A DNA stretch of 64,000 bases from Lentimonas sp002292345 (GCA_964187655.1 CAXLMP010000109.1:1-64000); one strand, 5' to 3'. Shown: positions 27,652 through 40,436, counted from the stretch's first letter. Translations and numbers: made by a program. Notes: a model not told the origin generated them from the letters alone.

Positions 27652-29238
27652 ATGAAAATTCTAGTCGCAGACCGTATCTCTCCCATTGGTGTTGATTTGT
27701 TCAAATCTGAAGAAGGTTTTGAAGTAATCGAGGCTTATGGCTCCACTCCTGAGCAGCTCCTTGAAATCGTTAAGGACGTTGATGCAATAGCATTGCGTTC
27801 CGACACGCGAGTGACTGCTGAGGTTATCGCGGCTGCGCCGAAGCTTAAAGTTGTCGGTCGTGCCGGTGTCGGCGTCGACAATATCGACATTGAAGCGGCC
27901 ACTGACGCGGGCGTGATTGTAATGAATACGCCGACGGGTAACACGCTGGCCACTGCGGAGCTTACGTTCACGCACATGCTCGCTGGTACGCGTCCGATTG
28001 TGCAAGCGTCTGCTAGTATGACGGCGGGTCGCTGGGATCGTAAACTTTACACTGGTTCTGAGCTTAATGGTAAGACGCTCGGCGTACTCGGAATGGGGCG
28101 CATCGGCGCCGAAGTCGCTAAGCGCGCACAGGCCTTTAATATGACCGTTTTGGGCTATGATCCTTATTTGACGGAGTCCCGTGCCAAGGCGCTCGGCGTG
28201 ACACTTTCGACACTCGACGAAGTGATTGAAAATGCCGACTATATCACGACTCACATGCCGCTCACAGCGGATACCAAGCACATGCTGAATGCGGATGCAT
28301 TTAGCCGCATGAAAGATGGCGTTCGCGTCTTCAATTGCGCACGTGGTGGCATCATTGACGAGGCAGCGCTGATCGAAGCATTGAATTCGGGTAAAGTGGC
28401 AGCTGCTGGTCTTGACGTTTATGAAGACGAGCCACCAGCCGCAGATAGCCCACTCCGCCAAATCGACAATTTAGTGCTCACGCCGCACCTTGGCGCTTCC
28501 ACTCAGGAAGCGCAGGAGAACGTCGGCATTGACGTGGCCAAGCAAATGATCGAAGCCCTCAAGGGTGAGATGGTGCGCAATGCGCTTAATATGCCATCAC
28601 TCGACCCGAAGGCACTGAAGCAGATCGCGCCTTACCTGACGCTTGGTGAGAAGCTCGGCACATTTTCACAGCAGCTCGCGCCCGAGGGCGTCGAGAAAAT
28701 CACGATCCGCTACTTCGGTAAGATCACTGAGCTCGACACTTTGCCACTCAGCTACGCGATTCAACGCGGCTACTTGCGCGAGATTTCCGATAACGTCAAC
28801 GATGTCAACGCGCCGAAGAAAATTGAGCGCCTTGGTATCGAGACCGAGCAAGTGAAGAGCTCTGCGCATGCGGAGTTTACAGAACTCGTCGAAGTTCAAG
28901 TTACCAGTAAGAGCGGCAAGACGCGTACGATTGGCGGGACATTGGTTGGTAAAAACCAAAGTCCACGCATCGTCACGATCGACGGTCACAGCGTCGAGGT
29001 CAGTACTGATGCGACACTACTCGTTTTGAAGAACAAAGACGTTCCTGGTATCGTCGGTTTCATTGGGGTCACACTCGGCGAGGACAATGTGAATATCGCC
29101 AACATGTCGCTCAGTCGCGATCAAGGCGAGGGCTTTGCAGTCAGCGTCTTTGAGTTGGATAGTGCCCCTTCTGAAGCCGCGGCGAAGAAGATCGCTGAAC
29201 ATACTGCGATCGACAAGTATCGCGTGATTCGTCTTTAG
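27652..29238 (+). CDS. serA: D-3-phosphoglycerate dehydrogenase
   Basis: SerA oxidises 3-phosphoglycerate with NAD+, the first step of serine synthesis. The 528-residue form is the long type. The catalytic domain is split around the Rossmann fold (GRAGVGVDNID, then LGVLGMGRIGAEVAKRA). Visible are the catalytic Arg in FNCARGGIIDE, Glu in YEDEPP and His in TPHLGAST. An intervening domain (about residues 320-450) and a C-terminal ACT domain (about 455-528, VPGIVGFIGVTLGEDNVNIANM) follow, suggesting feedback control by serine. A strong terminator follows. Confidence 0.95.
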   Translation: MKILVADRISPIGVDLFKSEEGFEVIEAYGSTPEQLLEIVKDVDAIALRSDTRVTAEVIAAAPKLKVVGRAGVGVDNIDIEAATDAGVIVMNTPTGNTLATAELTFTHMLAGTRPIVQASASMTAGRWDRKLYTGSELNGKTLGVLGMGRIGAEVAKRAQAFNMTVLGYDPYLTESRAKALGVTLSTLDEVIENADYITTHMPLTADTKHMLNADAFSRMKDGVRVFNCARGGIIDEAALIEALNSGKVAAAGLDVYEDEPPAADSPLRQIDNLVLTPHLGASTQEAQENVGIDVAKQMIEALKGEMVRNALNMPSLDPKALKQIAPYLTLGEKLGTFSQQLAPEGVEKITIRYFGKITELDTLPLSYAIQRGYLREISDNVNDVNAPKKIERLGIETEQVKSSAHAEFTELVEVQVTSKSGKTRTIGGTLVGKNQSPRIVTIDGHSVEVSTDATLLVLKNKDVPGIVGFIGVTLGEDNVNIANMSLSRDQGEGFAVSVFELDSAPSEAAAKKIAEHTAIDKYRVIRL

Positions 29239-29252
29239 CTAATCCCCTTTAA

Positions 29253-29318
29253 GCCGTAGAGTGCGCGCCAAGCACAGGGTTGATTCTCTGTTGCTATTGC
29301 GCCCTCTGCGGTTTTTTT
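29253..29318 (+). terminator. Terminator of serA
   Basis: A long imperfect hairpin (gccgtagagtgcgc with gcgccctctgcggt, one internal mismatch, and an inner agcacaggg/ctctgttgct stem), then seven T. It begins 15 bp after the serA stop. Confidence 0.85.
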
Positions 29319-29487
29319 ATGGGGTCTGACTTTCGGGCTTTTGCTGTTAACTTCCAAATACGTGTAGTCCTAGCGTAAAGCCCAAAGCGCAGTTATAGAA
29401 GTGTGGGGAACTCGCCCGCGTCAAGCGATAGAGGGCGGGTCGCTCTGGCTCTATGACATTACAAACAAACTATACCTTTTATAAAAT

Positions 29488-30087
29488 ATGACTAGTCTCA
29501 ACATCGCGATCGTTTCCATTGTCGGCTATTTACTCGGCGCCATTAGTTTTGCCGTAATCGTCGCCCGCAGTCAGGGAGTCGATATTTTGAAGTATGGCAG
29601 TGGCAATCCTGGCGCCACGAATGTGACGCGGGCGCTTGGATCAAAATATGGTAACAGTGTCTTTGCCTGCGATGCGCTCAAAGGGTTCGTTGCCGCTGGT
29701 TGGCCGTTGCTGTGGATGGGCGAGGCAGGCTTACGGCTTGGTATCATTGGGCTAATCGCTTCGATCATTGGGCACAGTTTCTCGATTTTTTTGAAATTTA
29801 AAGGCGGCAAGGGTGTCGCCACTACCATGGGTGGATTGGTAGCAATTATGCCGATTGTCTTACTGATCGGGGTGGCTGCTTGGGCTGCGATTTATTTTAC
29901 TATCCGTATGGTTGCAATTGCCTCGATCTTATTTGCGGTGAGTTTACCAGTCAGTGCTTATTGGCTGCATGGTTCTGGAGATCCCCGTTTGACCCTAGGT
30001 ATCGTGTTAGGCGTGCTCATCGTGTTGCGCCACCGCTCAAATATTTCCCGCATGCTTCAGGGGACGGAAAATAGCTTCAAAAAATAG
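29488..30087 (+). CDS. plsY: Acyl-phosphate:glycerol-3-phosphate acyltransferase PlsY
   Basis: PlsY acylates glycerol-3-phosphate from acyl-phosphate, the first step of phospholipid synthesis in the inner membrane. The 199-residue protein has five or more transmembrane helices. The three conserved loops are visible as GSGNPGATNVTR, the HSFSIFLKFKGGKGVATTMG segment and the C-terminal RHRSNISRMLQGTE. It is followed after 17 bp by a lipoprotein gene. Confidence 0.95.
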   Translation: MTSLNIAIVSIVGYLLGAISFAVIVARSQGVDILKYGSGNPGATNVTRALGSKYGNSVFACDALKGFVAAGWPLLWMGEAGLRLGIIGLIASIIGHSFSIFLKFKGGKGVATTMGGLVAIMPIVLLIGVAAWAAIYFTIRMVAIASILFAVSLPVSAYWLHGSGDPRLTLGIVLGVLIVLRHRSNISRMLQGTENSFKK

Positions 30088-30104
30088 GGGGCAGGCGCAA
30101 GTAG

Positions 30105-31091
30105 TTGACGCGCTTAGCAAGTTTATTTTTTATACGTGGTGTGGTATCATTTCGTCTTATTTCTGTTTTCCCCTGTTTTGTTTTTCTATTTCTTTTCGGT
30201 GCGTGTACGGATGCTCCGCCGGAACCGAAAGCCGCAGTAAAGCGGGATATTACTGTGGCTAAGGCGGTGCTGAAAACGTCTGGCATCTTACGATTCGAAG
30301 GTCTGCCAACTGAGAGAATTAGTGCTACTGAAATCCTGATCGTCTCAGCCTTAAGCGATGCCGCTCGAGAGCGTCTCCTGCGCCAACGCGAGTTGTTTGA
30401 AAATAAGATCACTGGGCGCGTTAAAAAGCCAGCAGAAGTGAGTGGCATTGAGGGCATATCACCTATGGATGCGATGCAACTCGAAGCATCTTTGGCGGGG
30501 TTGCCCGAGCAATTCCCTCCAATCCGCGTGGAGGATGTCGATTTGGGCAATAATCGGCAACAGAGATACCAGAGCAGTTCGGCGCTTTTTAAGGAGTACC
30601 AGTATCTGTTTGCTTCGATTAAATGGAATAATATCGAGCGTGGCTTGGCGTTTATTGCCAACAAAATAACGGCGGATAATCAGGCATTGGTTGTGGGGGT
30701 TAACGGTTTAGATGACGAGACGTTTCAGCAGGCTGAGATTACGCTGAATTGGTTGAAAGCAGTGCAGCAGCACTACAATTCGTATGTCGATTTGGCTCAA
30801 GCCTATGTCGATGCGAAGAATCGCTTCCTTCAAGCGCAAGCGGTGGCATCTACCCCAGCAGAACCGACTGATTGGGATGCCTATGTCGCTATGTATGCGA
30901 ATGCCTTGATCATGGATACTTCGGAGCATCTACTCGGTGCGGCTTTTACCGAAACGGATGGCTCGTTCGAAGTTGAAGGGCATGGCATCGTCATTGTTCG
31001 CGTGGAACTGGGCTTGGCCTCGGTCTACTTCGTGCTTGATTCCGATAAAGAAGAGCGAGTGCATATCGAGCAGCTGCAGCAGACCTCCTAG
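30105..31091 (+). CDS. Putative lipoprotein of unknown function
   Basis: The frame opens with TTG at 30105; a GTG at 30141 is an alternative that keeps the same signal. The N terminus has a hydrophobic run ending LFGAC, a plausible lipobox. The rest (about 290 residues) is mainly helical and charged, with segments such as ERISATEILIVSALSDAARE and LFASIKWNNIERGLAFIANK. No family is recognised. It follows plsY by 17 bp and may be co-transcribed. Confidence 0.65.
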   Translation: MTRLASLFFIRGVVSFRLISVFPCFVFLFLFGACTDAPPEPKAAVKRDITVAKAVLKTSGILRFEGLPTERISATEILIVSALSDAARERLLRQRELFENKITGRVKKPAEVSGIEGISPMDAMQLEASLAGLPEQFPPIRVEDVDLGNNRQQRYQSSSALFKEYQYLFASIKWNNIERGLAFIANKITADNQALVVGVNGLDDETFQQAEITLNWLKAVQQHYNSYVDLAQAYVDAKNRFLQAQAVASTPAEPTDWDAYVAMYANALIMDTSEHLLGAAFTETDGSFEVEGHGIVIVRVELGLASVYFVLDSDKEERVHIEQLQQTS

Positions 31092-31326
31092 TATCCCATA
31101 TTCTAAGCGGAATCTGCTTGAGGTGAAGCAGGCGGAAATCTGTTGCGCAGTTGCGACAGGCTATCGTTCTTAGAATGGGCAGAGAGGAATGTCTGTTTCA
31201 CTCTTGAAACTTATCAGGGCTCATATTGTCTGTATTGTTTCGCGGATGACGGATTGCGCGCATCGAGTAGCTTACGCTCGTTGCGGCACTGTTACTTTTA
31301 CCTTTATTCTCATTGCCACTTTTCAT

Positions 31327-32655
<1,329 letters not shown>

Positions 32656-32830
32656 TCAGCTGCGGTTGATCAGATGACGGTCGATAAAGACTTACTGTGA
32701 ATCGCCCAAGGTCGGTGCCTTTCGTTGGGAGGTATTCTCTTTGCCTAATGAAGTCTGGTCTTGAAACTTGCCACACCTAGTATTCGCTTCGGCTCTCTCT
32801 TTACTTTCAGATTTTTTAGCTTTTCAAAAA

Positions 32831-34045
32831 ATGGCACTCATCGTTCAAAAATATGGCGGCACATCGGTTGGCGATGTCGATCGCATCAAGAATGTGGCCC
32901 GTCGGGTTAAGGAAACACGTGACGCTGGCAACCAAGTCGTCGTCGTCGTTTCCGCTCGCTCGGGGGTGACCAACGATCTGATCGCTCGTGCGAAGGCGCT
33001 CAACCCGACACCAGACGAGCGTGAGATGGACATGCTCCTCACCGTCGGTGAACAAGAGACAATCGCTCTAACTGCGATGGCGCTGCATGCCTTAGATGTG
33101 CCAGCGGTTTCTCGGACCGGAGCGCAGGCAGGTATTTTGACTGATCCAGAGCACACACGTGCGCGTATTACCAGTATTTCGGGTGGCGATATTCAAGCTC
33201 AGCTCGATGCGGGTAAGGTCGTCATCTTGGCTGGCTTTCAAGGTCACTCGGCCGATGGCCAGCTTACCACGCTTGGTCGTGGTGGCTCTGATCTCAGTGC
33301 GATTGCGATCACGGCAGCGCTTAACGCCGACCTTTGCCAGATCTGCACAGATGTGGATGGGGTTTACACCGCAGATCCGCGCCTGGTCCCAGATGCGACC
33401 AAGCTTGACGAGATCTCCTACGAGGAAATGCTTGAGCTCGCCAGCAGCGGTTCGAAAGTCATGCAAAATCGCGCCGTCGAATTTGCGCAAAAGTTCAATG
33501 TCATATTTGAAGTCCGCTCCAGTTTTAACAACAACCCGGGAACTATTGTGAAAGAAGAAGCAGCCTCTATGGAAGACGTCGCCGTGAGCGGTGTCGCACT
33601 TGATAAAAACCAGGCAAAGATTGTTGCTAGTGATTTGCCGGATCGTCCCGGCACCGCTGCCAAGCTTTTCAAAGCCTTGGCCGATGCAGATATCAGCGTC
33701 GATATGATCGTACAAAATATCGGTCGCGATGGTAAGGCAAACATGACGTTTACTGTGCCGCGTGAGGATATTTACCGAGCCGAAAAGGTCGTGAAGGAAT
33801 CATTCCCAGACGAAGCCAGCGGCAAATTATTTGAAGCCAACGATATTGCTAAGGTGTCAGTGGTCGGCGTCGGCATGCGCTCGCACTCTGGGGTTGCAGC
33901 GCAGCTTTTCGATGCACTGGCTGGTGCGAGTATCAACATTCAGCTGGTCAGCACGTCCGAGATTAAGATCTCGGTGGGCATTGATCCAAAAGACGCTGAA
34001 GCAGCGACACGTGTGGTGCATGCCGCATTCGGGTTGGGGCAGTAG
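32831..34045 (+). CDS. lysC: Aspartate kinase
   Basis: LysC phosphorylates aspartate, the entry to lysine, threonine and methionine synthesis. The start MALIVQKYGGTSVGD opens with the kinase motif; the frame before it is unrelated. The 404-residue monofunctional enzyme has FQGHSADGQLTTLGRGGSDL and TDVDGVYTADPR, then two ACT domains (about residues 260-400; DLPDRPGTAAKLFKALADAD and GVGMRSHSGVAAQLFDAL), so allosteric feedback by lysine and/or threonine is expected. Confidence 0.95.
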   Translation: MALIVQKYGGTSVGDVDRIKNVARRVKETRDAGNQVVVVVSARSGVTNDLIARAKALNPTPDEREMDMLLTVGEQETIALTAMALHALDVPAVSRTGAQAGILTDPEHTRARITSISGGDIQAQLDAGKVVILAGFQGHSADGQLTTLGRGGSDLSAIAITAALNADLCQICTDVDGVYTADPRLVPDATKLDEISYEEMLELASSGSKVMQNRAVEFAQKFNVIFEVRSSFNNNPGTIVKEEAASMEDVAVSGVALDKNQAKIVASDLPDRPGTAAKLFKALADADISVDMIVQNIGRDGKANMTFTVPREDIYRAEKVVKESFPDEASGKLFEANDIAKVSVVGVGMRSHSGVAAQLFDALAGASINIQLVSTSEIKISVGIDPKDAEAATRVVHAAFGLGQ

Positions 34046-34076
34046 TTCAGTCGAAATCGGTTGCCGATTGTACTAC
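34042..34076 (+). terminator. Stem-loop at the lysC stop codon
   Basis: Nested inverted repeats gtagt...actac and aatcgg-ttg-ccgatt. There is no T-run, so it may protect the mRNA end rather than terminate. Confidence 0.35.
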
Positions 34077-34244
34077 AAATGTTGGCGCTGCCTTAATGTA
34101 GAGGATCGGCGAGCCGTACTGAGGCAGCCTGTAATTTACCTGTTGATGTAGCGCTAGCACGCCAGCAATACTTGGGGGTGGCAGTTTTGTTATTGTCGAT
34201 GGAGGCTCGAGTGTCATGGGTGATTGTTCGGGTTCTTATTTGTT

Positions 34245-35141
34245 ATGCAGATTCAGTGGAGCAAATCTTTCTCTTTTGGTCTCGTCGCCGTCGTGGTTGC
34301 GATGCTTTGCGCTGCTTGTGGGCAGGCGGAGCAATCAGAGGGTGGCGCCATTGCTGTGTGGAGCACGGTGCAGCCGCAGAAGTATTTTGTGGAGCGGGTC
34401 GGTGGAGATATGGTGTCTGCTAAGGTACTGGTCCGTCCTGGACAGAGCCCCGAGATGTATGCCCCGAGTGTAGCGCAGATGGCGCAGTTGGCGCAGGCAG
34501 ATGTGTACTTTGGTATCGGCATGCCGATCGAGGCGTCCTTGTTTAAGCGGATGCGCTCGTCGATGACGGGTGTGCGTTTGGTGCAAACGGGTGACGAGAT
34601 TCTGGAGCATCAAGATCATTCGGCGTGCGCGCACGGGCACCACGATCATGGCGAAAACGATCCGCATATTTGGATGGATCCAGTGCGGATGATCGCGGTG
34701 GTCGAGCAGATACACGATGTGCTGACCGATGTGCAACCCGATTCAGCGGCGGTGTTCGATCAGAATGCGGATGCGTTGATTGCTGACTTGGTTGAGCTGG
34801 ATGGCGCGATTCGTGCGCAGTTGGCGCCGTATGCGGGGCGGGCATTTTTTATTAACCACCCTGCGCTGGGGCATTTTGCCGAGCGCTATGGTTTAGTGCA
34901 GCTGTCGATCGAGAAATCGGGTGCGTCACCGTCGGCGGGTCGTGTCGCGGAGTTGATTAGTCAGGCGCGTGAGGCGCAGGTCGGTGCAATTTTCACGCAG
35001 CCTGAGTTCGGGCGCACGACGGCGACGATTTTAGCGGATGCGCTGGATCTCGATGTGGTGGAGTTGAATGTATTGCCTGCTGACTATATAATTGGGATGA
35101 CAATAATCACGGATGCATTGGAGGAGGGCTTTGCGCGATGA
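34245..35141 (+). CDS. znuA: Zinc ABC transporter, substrate-binding protein
   Basis: ZnuA binds Zn2+ in the periplasm and delivers it to ZnuBC. The ATG at 34245 (MQIQWSKSFS) gives a signal ending LCAACG, probably a lipoprotein. The frame extends upstream only through a TTG. The cluster A-I fold carries a His-rich loop (HSACAHGHHDHGENDPHIWM), followed by NHPALGHFAERYGL and QPEFGRTTA, matching metal-ligand positions of this family. Its stop overlaps the znuC start (ATGA). Manganese binding is a less likely alternative. Confidence 0.88.
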   Translation: MQIQWSKSFSFGLVAVVVAMLCAACGQAEQSEGGAIAVWSTVQPQKYFVERVGGDMVSAKVLVRPGQSPEMYAPSVAQMAQLAQADVYFGIGMPIEASLFKRMRSSMTGVRLVQTGDEILEHQDHSACAHGHHDHGENDPHIWMDPVRMIAVVEQIHDVLTDVQPDSAAVFDQNADALIADLVELDGAIRAQLAPYAGRAFFINHPALGHFAERYGLVQLSIEKSGASPSAGRVAELISQAREAQVGAIFTQPEFGRTTATILADALDLDVVELNVLPADYIIGMTIITDALEEGFAR

Positions 35142-35944
35142 GTGATTGTGGTGCGCATATGAACTGTGACTGTGAGTCGCATTCGGGAGAGCCGGTGATC
35201 TGCTTTGAGGGTGTTTCTTTCAGCTACAGCCGCTCGCTGGTGGTCGAGGATGCCGACTTTGATATATATAAGGGGGAGTCGGTCTGTGTGGTCGGGCCGA
35301 ATGGGGGAGGGAAGTCGACCCTGTTGAAGCTGATGTTGGGGCTGTTGCAGCCTGATAAGGGCAGGGTGCACTTACTAGGCGATACCCCGAAGCGCTCGCG
35401 TTCGCGGGTGGGGTATGTGCCGCAGCAAATTGATTTTGACCCGCTGTTTCCGGTGTCGGTGTTGGATGTGGTGCTGATGGGACGATTGACGCGGAGCACT
35501 TTTGGATTTGCTAACGGCAGAGATAGGTCCCGAGCGCTGGATGCGCTAGAACAGATGGGCTTAGCGGATCGAGCGCACGACTCGTTTGCGGCACTATCGG
35601 GAGGGCAACGCCAGGCAGTCTTGATCGCGCGGGCGTTGGCAGCGGAAGTGGATGTATTATTATTGGATGAGCCGACGGCGCACGTCGATGTGGCTGCGGA
35701 GGAACGCTTGTTGAAGAGCTTAAAGGCGCTGAAGGAGGATTTGACGCTGGTGACGGTGTCGCATGATTTGGCCTTTGTGTCGCGTTCGGTACCGAAGGTA
35801 GTCTGCGTGAATCGTTGCGTGCATGTGCACCCGACGACTGAGTTGACGGATGATCGCATACGGCAACTTTACGGGTTTGAGGTGCGCATGGTACAGCATG
35901 ATCATGAGCATCTGGATAGTCATGGGGGGCATCATCATGGGTGA
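35138..35944 (+). CDS. znuC: Zinc ABC transporter, ATP-binding protein
   Basis: The ATPase of the Znu importer, 268 residues. Walker A is GPNGGGKST, the signature LSGGQRQ, Walker B VLLLDEP and the switch His in TVSHDL. The N terminus (MSDCGAHMNCDCESH) is Cys/His-rich and the C terminus (HDHEHLDSHGGHHHG) His-rich, both unusual additions that could bind metal. The gene overlaps znuA by 4 bp and znuB by 8 bp. Confidence 0.93.
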   Translation: MSDCGAHMNCDCESHSGEPVICFEGVSFSYSRSLVVEDADFDIYKGESVCVVGPNGGGKSTLLKLMLGLLQPDKGRVHLLGDTPKRSRSRVGYVPQQIDFDPLFPVSVLDVVLMGRLTRSTFGFANGRDRSRALDALEQMGLADRAHDSFAALSGGQRQAVLIARALAAEVDVLLLDEPTAHVDVAAEERLLKSLKALKEDLTLVTVSHDLAFVSRSVPKVVCVNRCVHVHPTTELTDDRIRQLYGFEVRMVQHDHEHLDSHGGHHHG

Positions 35945-36794
35945 GTTCTTTAAAGCATTGTGGGACCCCGATTTGGCCTTCTTACGCTATGCACTATTTT
36001 TGGGGCTAATTGGAAGCATCCCGCTCGGCGCGGTGGGCACCTTTGTGGTGGCGCGGCGTATAAGTTATCTGGCGGCGGCGATTGCGCACTCGGCGCTGGG
36101 TGGCATCGGTGTGGCGCTGTATTGCAGGGCTGTGTTTGGCTGGGAGTGGTTGCACCCACTGCTGGGTGCGCTGCTCGTGGCACTGATCGCTGCGGGCTTG
36201 ATTGGCTGGGTGTCGTTGCGATCGCGGCAGCGGGAGGATGCGTTGATTGGTTCTATTTGGGTGACGGGGATGGCGGTTGGACTGTTATTTATAGCGCGGA
36301 CGCCAGGCTATGTGGATCCTATGGCGTATTTCTTTGGTGATATTTTACTAGTGACGACTGCGGATCTTTGGATCGCAGGCGGCGTGGGTACCTTGGTTCT
36401 GGGGATTCTGGCGATTTGGCACCGGCAGATCATTGCGGTGTGTTTTGACGCCGAGTATGCTTCGCTTCGAGGGGTGCGTGCGGATTGGGTCTATGTGTTG
36501 CTGTTGATGCTGACGGCGCTGACGGTGGTAATTATGGTCTCGTTTGTGGGGATTGTCCTTGTGATCGCATTGCTGACGCTGCCGCCAGCGATTGCAGCAA
36601 TTGGAGCGCGAAGCCTATGGCGCATGCTATTCGTGGCGATCGTGCTCAATATTGCCTTCGTTTTTGTCGGCTTGGGACTGAGCTTTTCGCTGGATCTGCC
36701 GAGTGGGCCGTCGGTAATTCTGATCGCGGCGATGACCTATCTACTGGCGAACGGCTTTTTGCGGCTTTTCAGTGGGCGAAATGCCTGTAAATGA
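35937..36794 (+). CDS. znuB: Zinc ABC transporter, permease
   Basis: The membrane subunit of the Znu importer. The start MGEFFKALWDPDLAFLRYAL was chosen because it gives the usual family N terminus; it lies inside the His codons at the end of znuC. The 285-residue protein has eight to nine hydrophobic segments, with AAAIAHSALGGIGVAL, SLRSRQREDALIG, FGDILLVTTADLW and ASLRGVRADWVYVLL typical of the ABC-3 permease family. Confidence 0.93.
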   Translation: MGEFFKALWDPDLAFLRYALFLGLIGSIPLGAVGTFVVARRISYLAAAIAHSALGGIGVALYCRAVFGWEWLHPLLGALLVALIAAGLIGWVSLRSRQREDALIGSIWVTGMAVGLLFIARTPGYVDPMAYFFGDILLVTTADLWIAGGVGTLVLGILAIWHRQIIAVCFDAEYASLRGVRADWVYVLLLMLTALTVVIMVSFVGIVLVIALLTLPPAIAAIGARSLWRMLFVAIVLNIAFVFVGLGLSFSLDLPSGPSVILIAAMTYLLANGFLRLFSGRNACK

Positions 36795-36832
36795 GGGGTT
36801 TAAAAGTAGTGCCGTTTTTTTTGAATTAAGTG

Positions 36833-36861
36833 TTGACGGGTCTAGTAGTGGACAGCATTTT
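36833..36861 (+). promoter_or_regulatory. Putative promoter of the tRNA-Thr-tuf transcript
   Basis: TTGACG at 36833-36838, preceded by an A/T-rich stretch. At 17 bp spacing the -10 position reads CATTTT, which is weak. The same gttgacggg(t/g)ct string occurs before rplC at 53764. Confidence 0.45.
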
Positions 36862-36930
36862 CGCGGACTTTCGTTTTCCACGCTGTCCGTGTGGGAGATG
36901 GAATAGCTCTTTTCATTGTCTTTGCTAGTG

Positions 36931-37006
<76 letters not shown>

Positions 37007-37050
37007 GTATAAATCTAATCACAATCTCTTAACACTAAATCACATCAATC

Positions 37051-38241
<1,191 letters not shown>

Positions 38242-38268
38242 CCTAAGCCCAGACCGATTCCAGTTTTT

Positions 38269-38300
38269 GCCGAGGGCTCTAAAAGGGCTCTCGGCTTTAC
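38269..38300 (+). terminator. Terminator after tuf
   Basis: An 11-bp stem gccgagggctc / gggctctcggc with a taaaa loop, followed by tttactgtctt. It separates tuf from the tRNA-Trp transcript. Confidence 0.75.
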
Positions 38301-38330
38301 TGTCTTAAATAGCACTATAGTTGAATAACC

Positions 38331-38408
<78 letters not shown>

Positions 38409-38420
38409 TTTTTACATCAA

Positions 38421-38624
38421 ATGAAAAATCCATTCACAAGCATCCGTCTTTTTTATAAGGAGACGATGACCGAGCTCAAAAAAGCCACTTGGCCGACCAA
38501 GACTGAATTACGAGATTCGACAATCGTTGTTCTTATCGCGACTGCAATTCTTGGCTCTTTTATTGCGCTAACCGACTTTTCGCTGATGAATGGTGTCGAT
38601 CTGCTAACCTCTTGGGTTCAGTAG
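38421..38624 (+). CDS. secE: Preprotein translocase subunit SecE
   Basis: SecE clamps SecY in the inner-membrane translocon. The start MKNPFTSIRLFYKETMTELK gives 67 residues: an amphipathic helix with the conserved ELKKATWP motif and a single membrane segment (IVVLIATAILGSFIALTDF). It precedes nusG as in most bacteria. No rpmG lies between tRNA-Trp and secE. Confidence 0.93.
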   Translation: MKNPFTSIRLFYKETMTELKKATWPTKTELRDSTIVVLIATAILGSFIALTDFSLMNGVDLLTSWVQ

Positions 38625-38685
38625 TACGTCGCCAAATCAATATCGATTTCAGGCACTTTTAAATTTTTAAGATCCAGACGTAAAT

Positions 38686-39258
<573 letters not shown>

Positions 39259-39264
39259 ACAGCC

Positions 39265-39690
39265 ATGTCTAAAAAAGTAATAGGACAAATTCGCTTACAA
39301 CTGCCAGCAGGTGCAGCTAACCCAGCCCCTCCGGTTGGTCCAGCTCTCGGTGCGCAGGGTGTAAACATCATGGGGTTCTGTAAGGAGTATAACGCGAAGA
39401 CTAAAGACCAGGCGGGCATGATCCTACCTGTTGTCATCACAGTCTACGCCGATCGCTCCTTCAGTTTCATCCTGAAATCTCCACCAGCAGCTGTCCTGCT
39501 TAAGAAGGCTGCCGGTATCGCAAAGGGATCAGGTGTGCCGAATCGCGACAAAGTCGGGACCGTCACGCGCAAGCAAATCCTCGAAATCATTGAGATCAAA
39601 AAGAACGATCTGAATGCAACCGATGAGGACGCAGCTTTCAAGATCATCGCGGGCACTGCTCGTTCGATGGGACTAGAGGTCGCGGGATAA
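39265..39690 (+). CDS. rplK: 50S ribosomal protein L11
   Basis: L11 forms the GTPase-associated centre with 23S rRNA. The 141-residue protein has the N-terminal PAGAANPAPPVGPALG segment (the thiostrepton-contact Pro region) and the C-terminal RNA-binding domain ending GTARSMGLEV. No Shine-Dalgarno precedes it. Confidence 0.98.
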   Translation: MSKKVIGQIRLQLPAGAANPAPPVGPALGAQGVNIMGFCKEYNAKTKDQAGMILPVVITVYADRSFSFILKSPPAAVLLKKAAGIAKGSGVPNRDKVGTVTRKQILEIIEIKKNDLNATDEDAAFKIIAGTARSMGLEVAG

Positions 39691-39715
39691 TTTTTAACCA
39701 CTAAATACAACTACT

Positions 39716-40420
39716 ATGGCCACCCAGCAAATAAAGGGAAGCAAGCGCTATCGCCAATCAGCCGAAATGGTTGACTTGGAGAAGACCTATCCGGTCGCAG
39801 AAGCGTCTGCGTTACTAAACAAACTACCGAAGGCAAAGTTCGACGAAACTGTTGAGCTTTACGCAAATCTTACGGTCGATCCTCGTAAGAGTGATCAAAT
39901 GGTGCGCGGCACTCTTCAGCTTCCTCACGGTAGCGGCAAGACTGTTCGCGTTATCGTGTTCACCGAAAATCCTGATGAAGCTATTGCCGCGGGCGCAGAC
40001 GAAGCCGGCTTCGATGATCTTATCGAGAAGGTAATCGGTGGATGGACAGACTTCGATGTCGCTATCTCCACAACCAGTGCGATGAAGAGTGTCCGTAAGG
40101 TTGCTCGTGTGCTTGGACCTCGTGGCCTTATGCCGAATCCAAAGTCCGGCACTGTGACTGACGACGTTGCGGAAGGCATCAAGCTAGTGAAAGCTGGCCG
40201 CGTTGAATTCAAGATGGATAAGACTGCAAATGTCGCCATCGTCGTGGGCAAGCGCTCCTTCACACCAGAGCAAATCGTGGACAATGCAGAGGCGGCTATC
40301 AATGCCCTCAATGACGCACGTCCTCAAGGCGCCACTGGCAAGTTCATCAAGTCGCTCGCATTGAGCTCGACTATGAGCCCCGGGATCAGCGTTGACGCTG
40401 CATCTTTTAACAAGAGCTAA
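39716..40420 (+). CDS. rplA: 50S ribosomal protein L1
   Basis: L1 builds the mobile L1 stalk at the E site and often represses its own mRNA. The 234-residue protein has the LPHGSGKTVRV segment and the GPRGLMPNPKSGTVT signature. Pairs with rplK upstream (25 bp). Confidence 0.98.
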   Translation: MATQQIKGSKRYRQSAEMVDLEKTYPVAEASALLNKLPKAKFDETVELYANLTVDPRKSDQMVRGTLQLPHGSGKTVRVIVFTENPDEAIAAGADEAGFDDLIEKVIGGWTDFDVAISTTSAMKSVRKVARVLGPRGLMPNPKSGTVTDDVAEGIKLVKAGRVEFKMDKTANVAIVVGKRSFTPEQIVDNAEAAINALNDARPQGATGKFIKSLALSSTMSPGISVDAASFNKS

Positions 40421-40436
40421 GGGAGACTGACATCAT

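Noticed and set aside
31189..31326. N-terminal extension of hom
   Set aside because: Homoserine dehydrogenases start near the Rossmann motif; the 46 extra residues have no similarity and the ATG at 31327 fits better.
31092..31326. Possible amino-acid riboswitch or attenuator before hom
   Set aside because: I found no leader peptide with regulatory codons and no lysine- or SAM-riboswitch core in this stretch.
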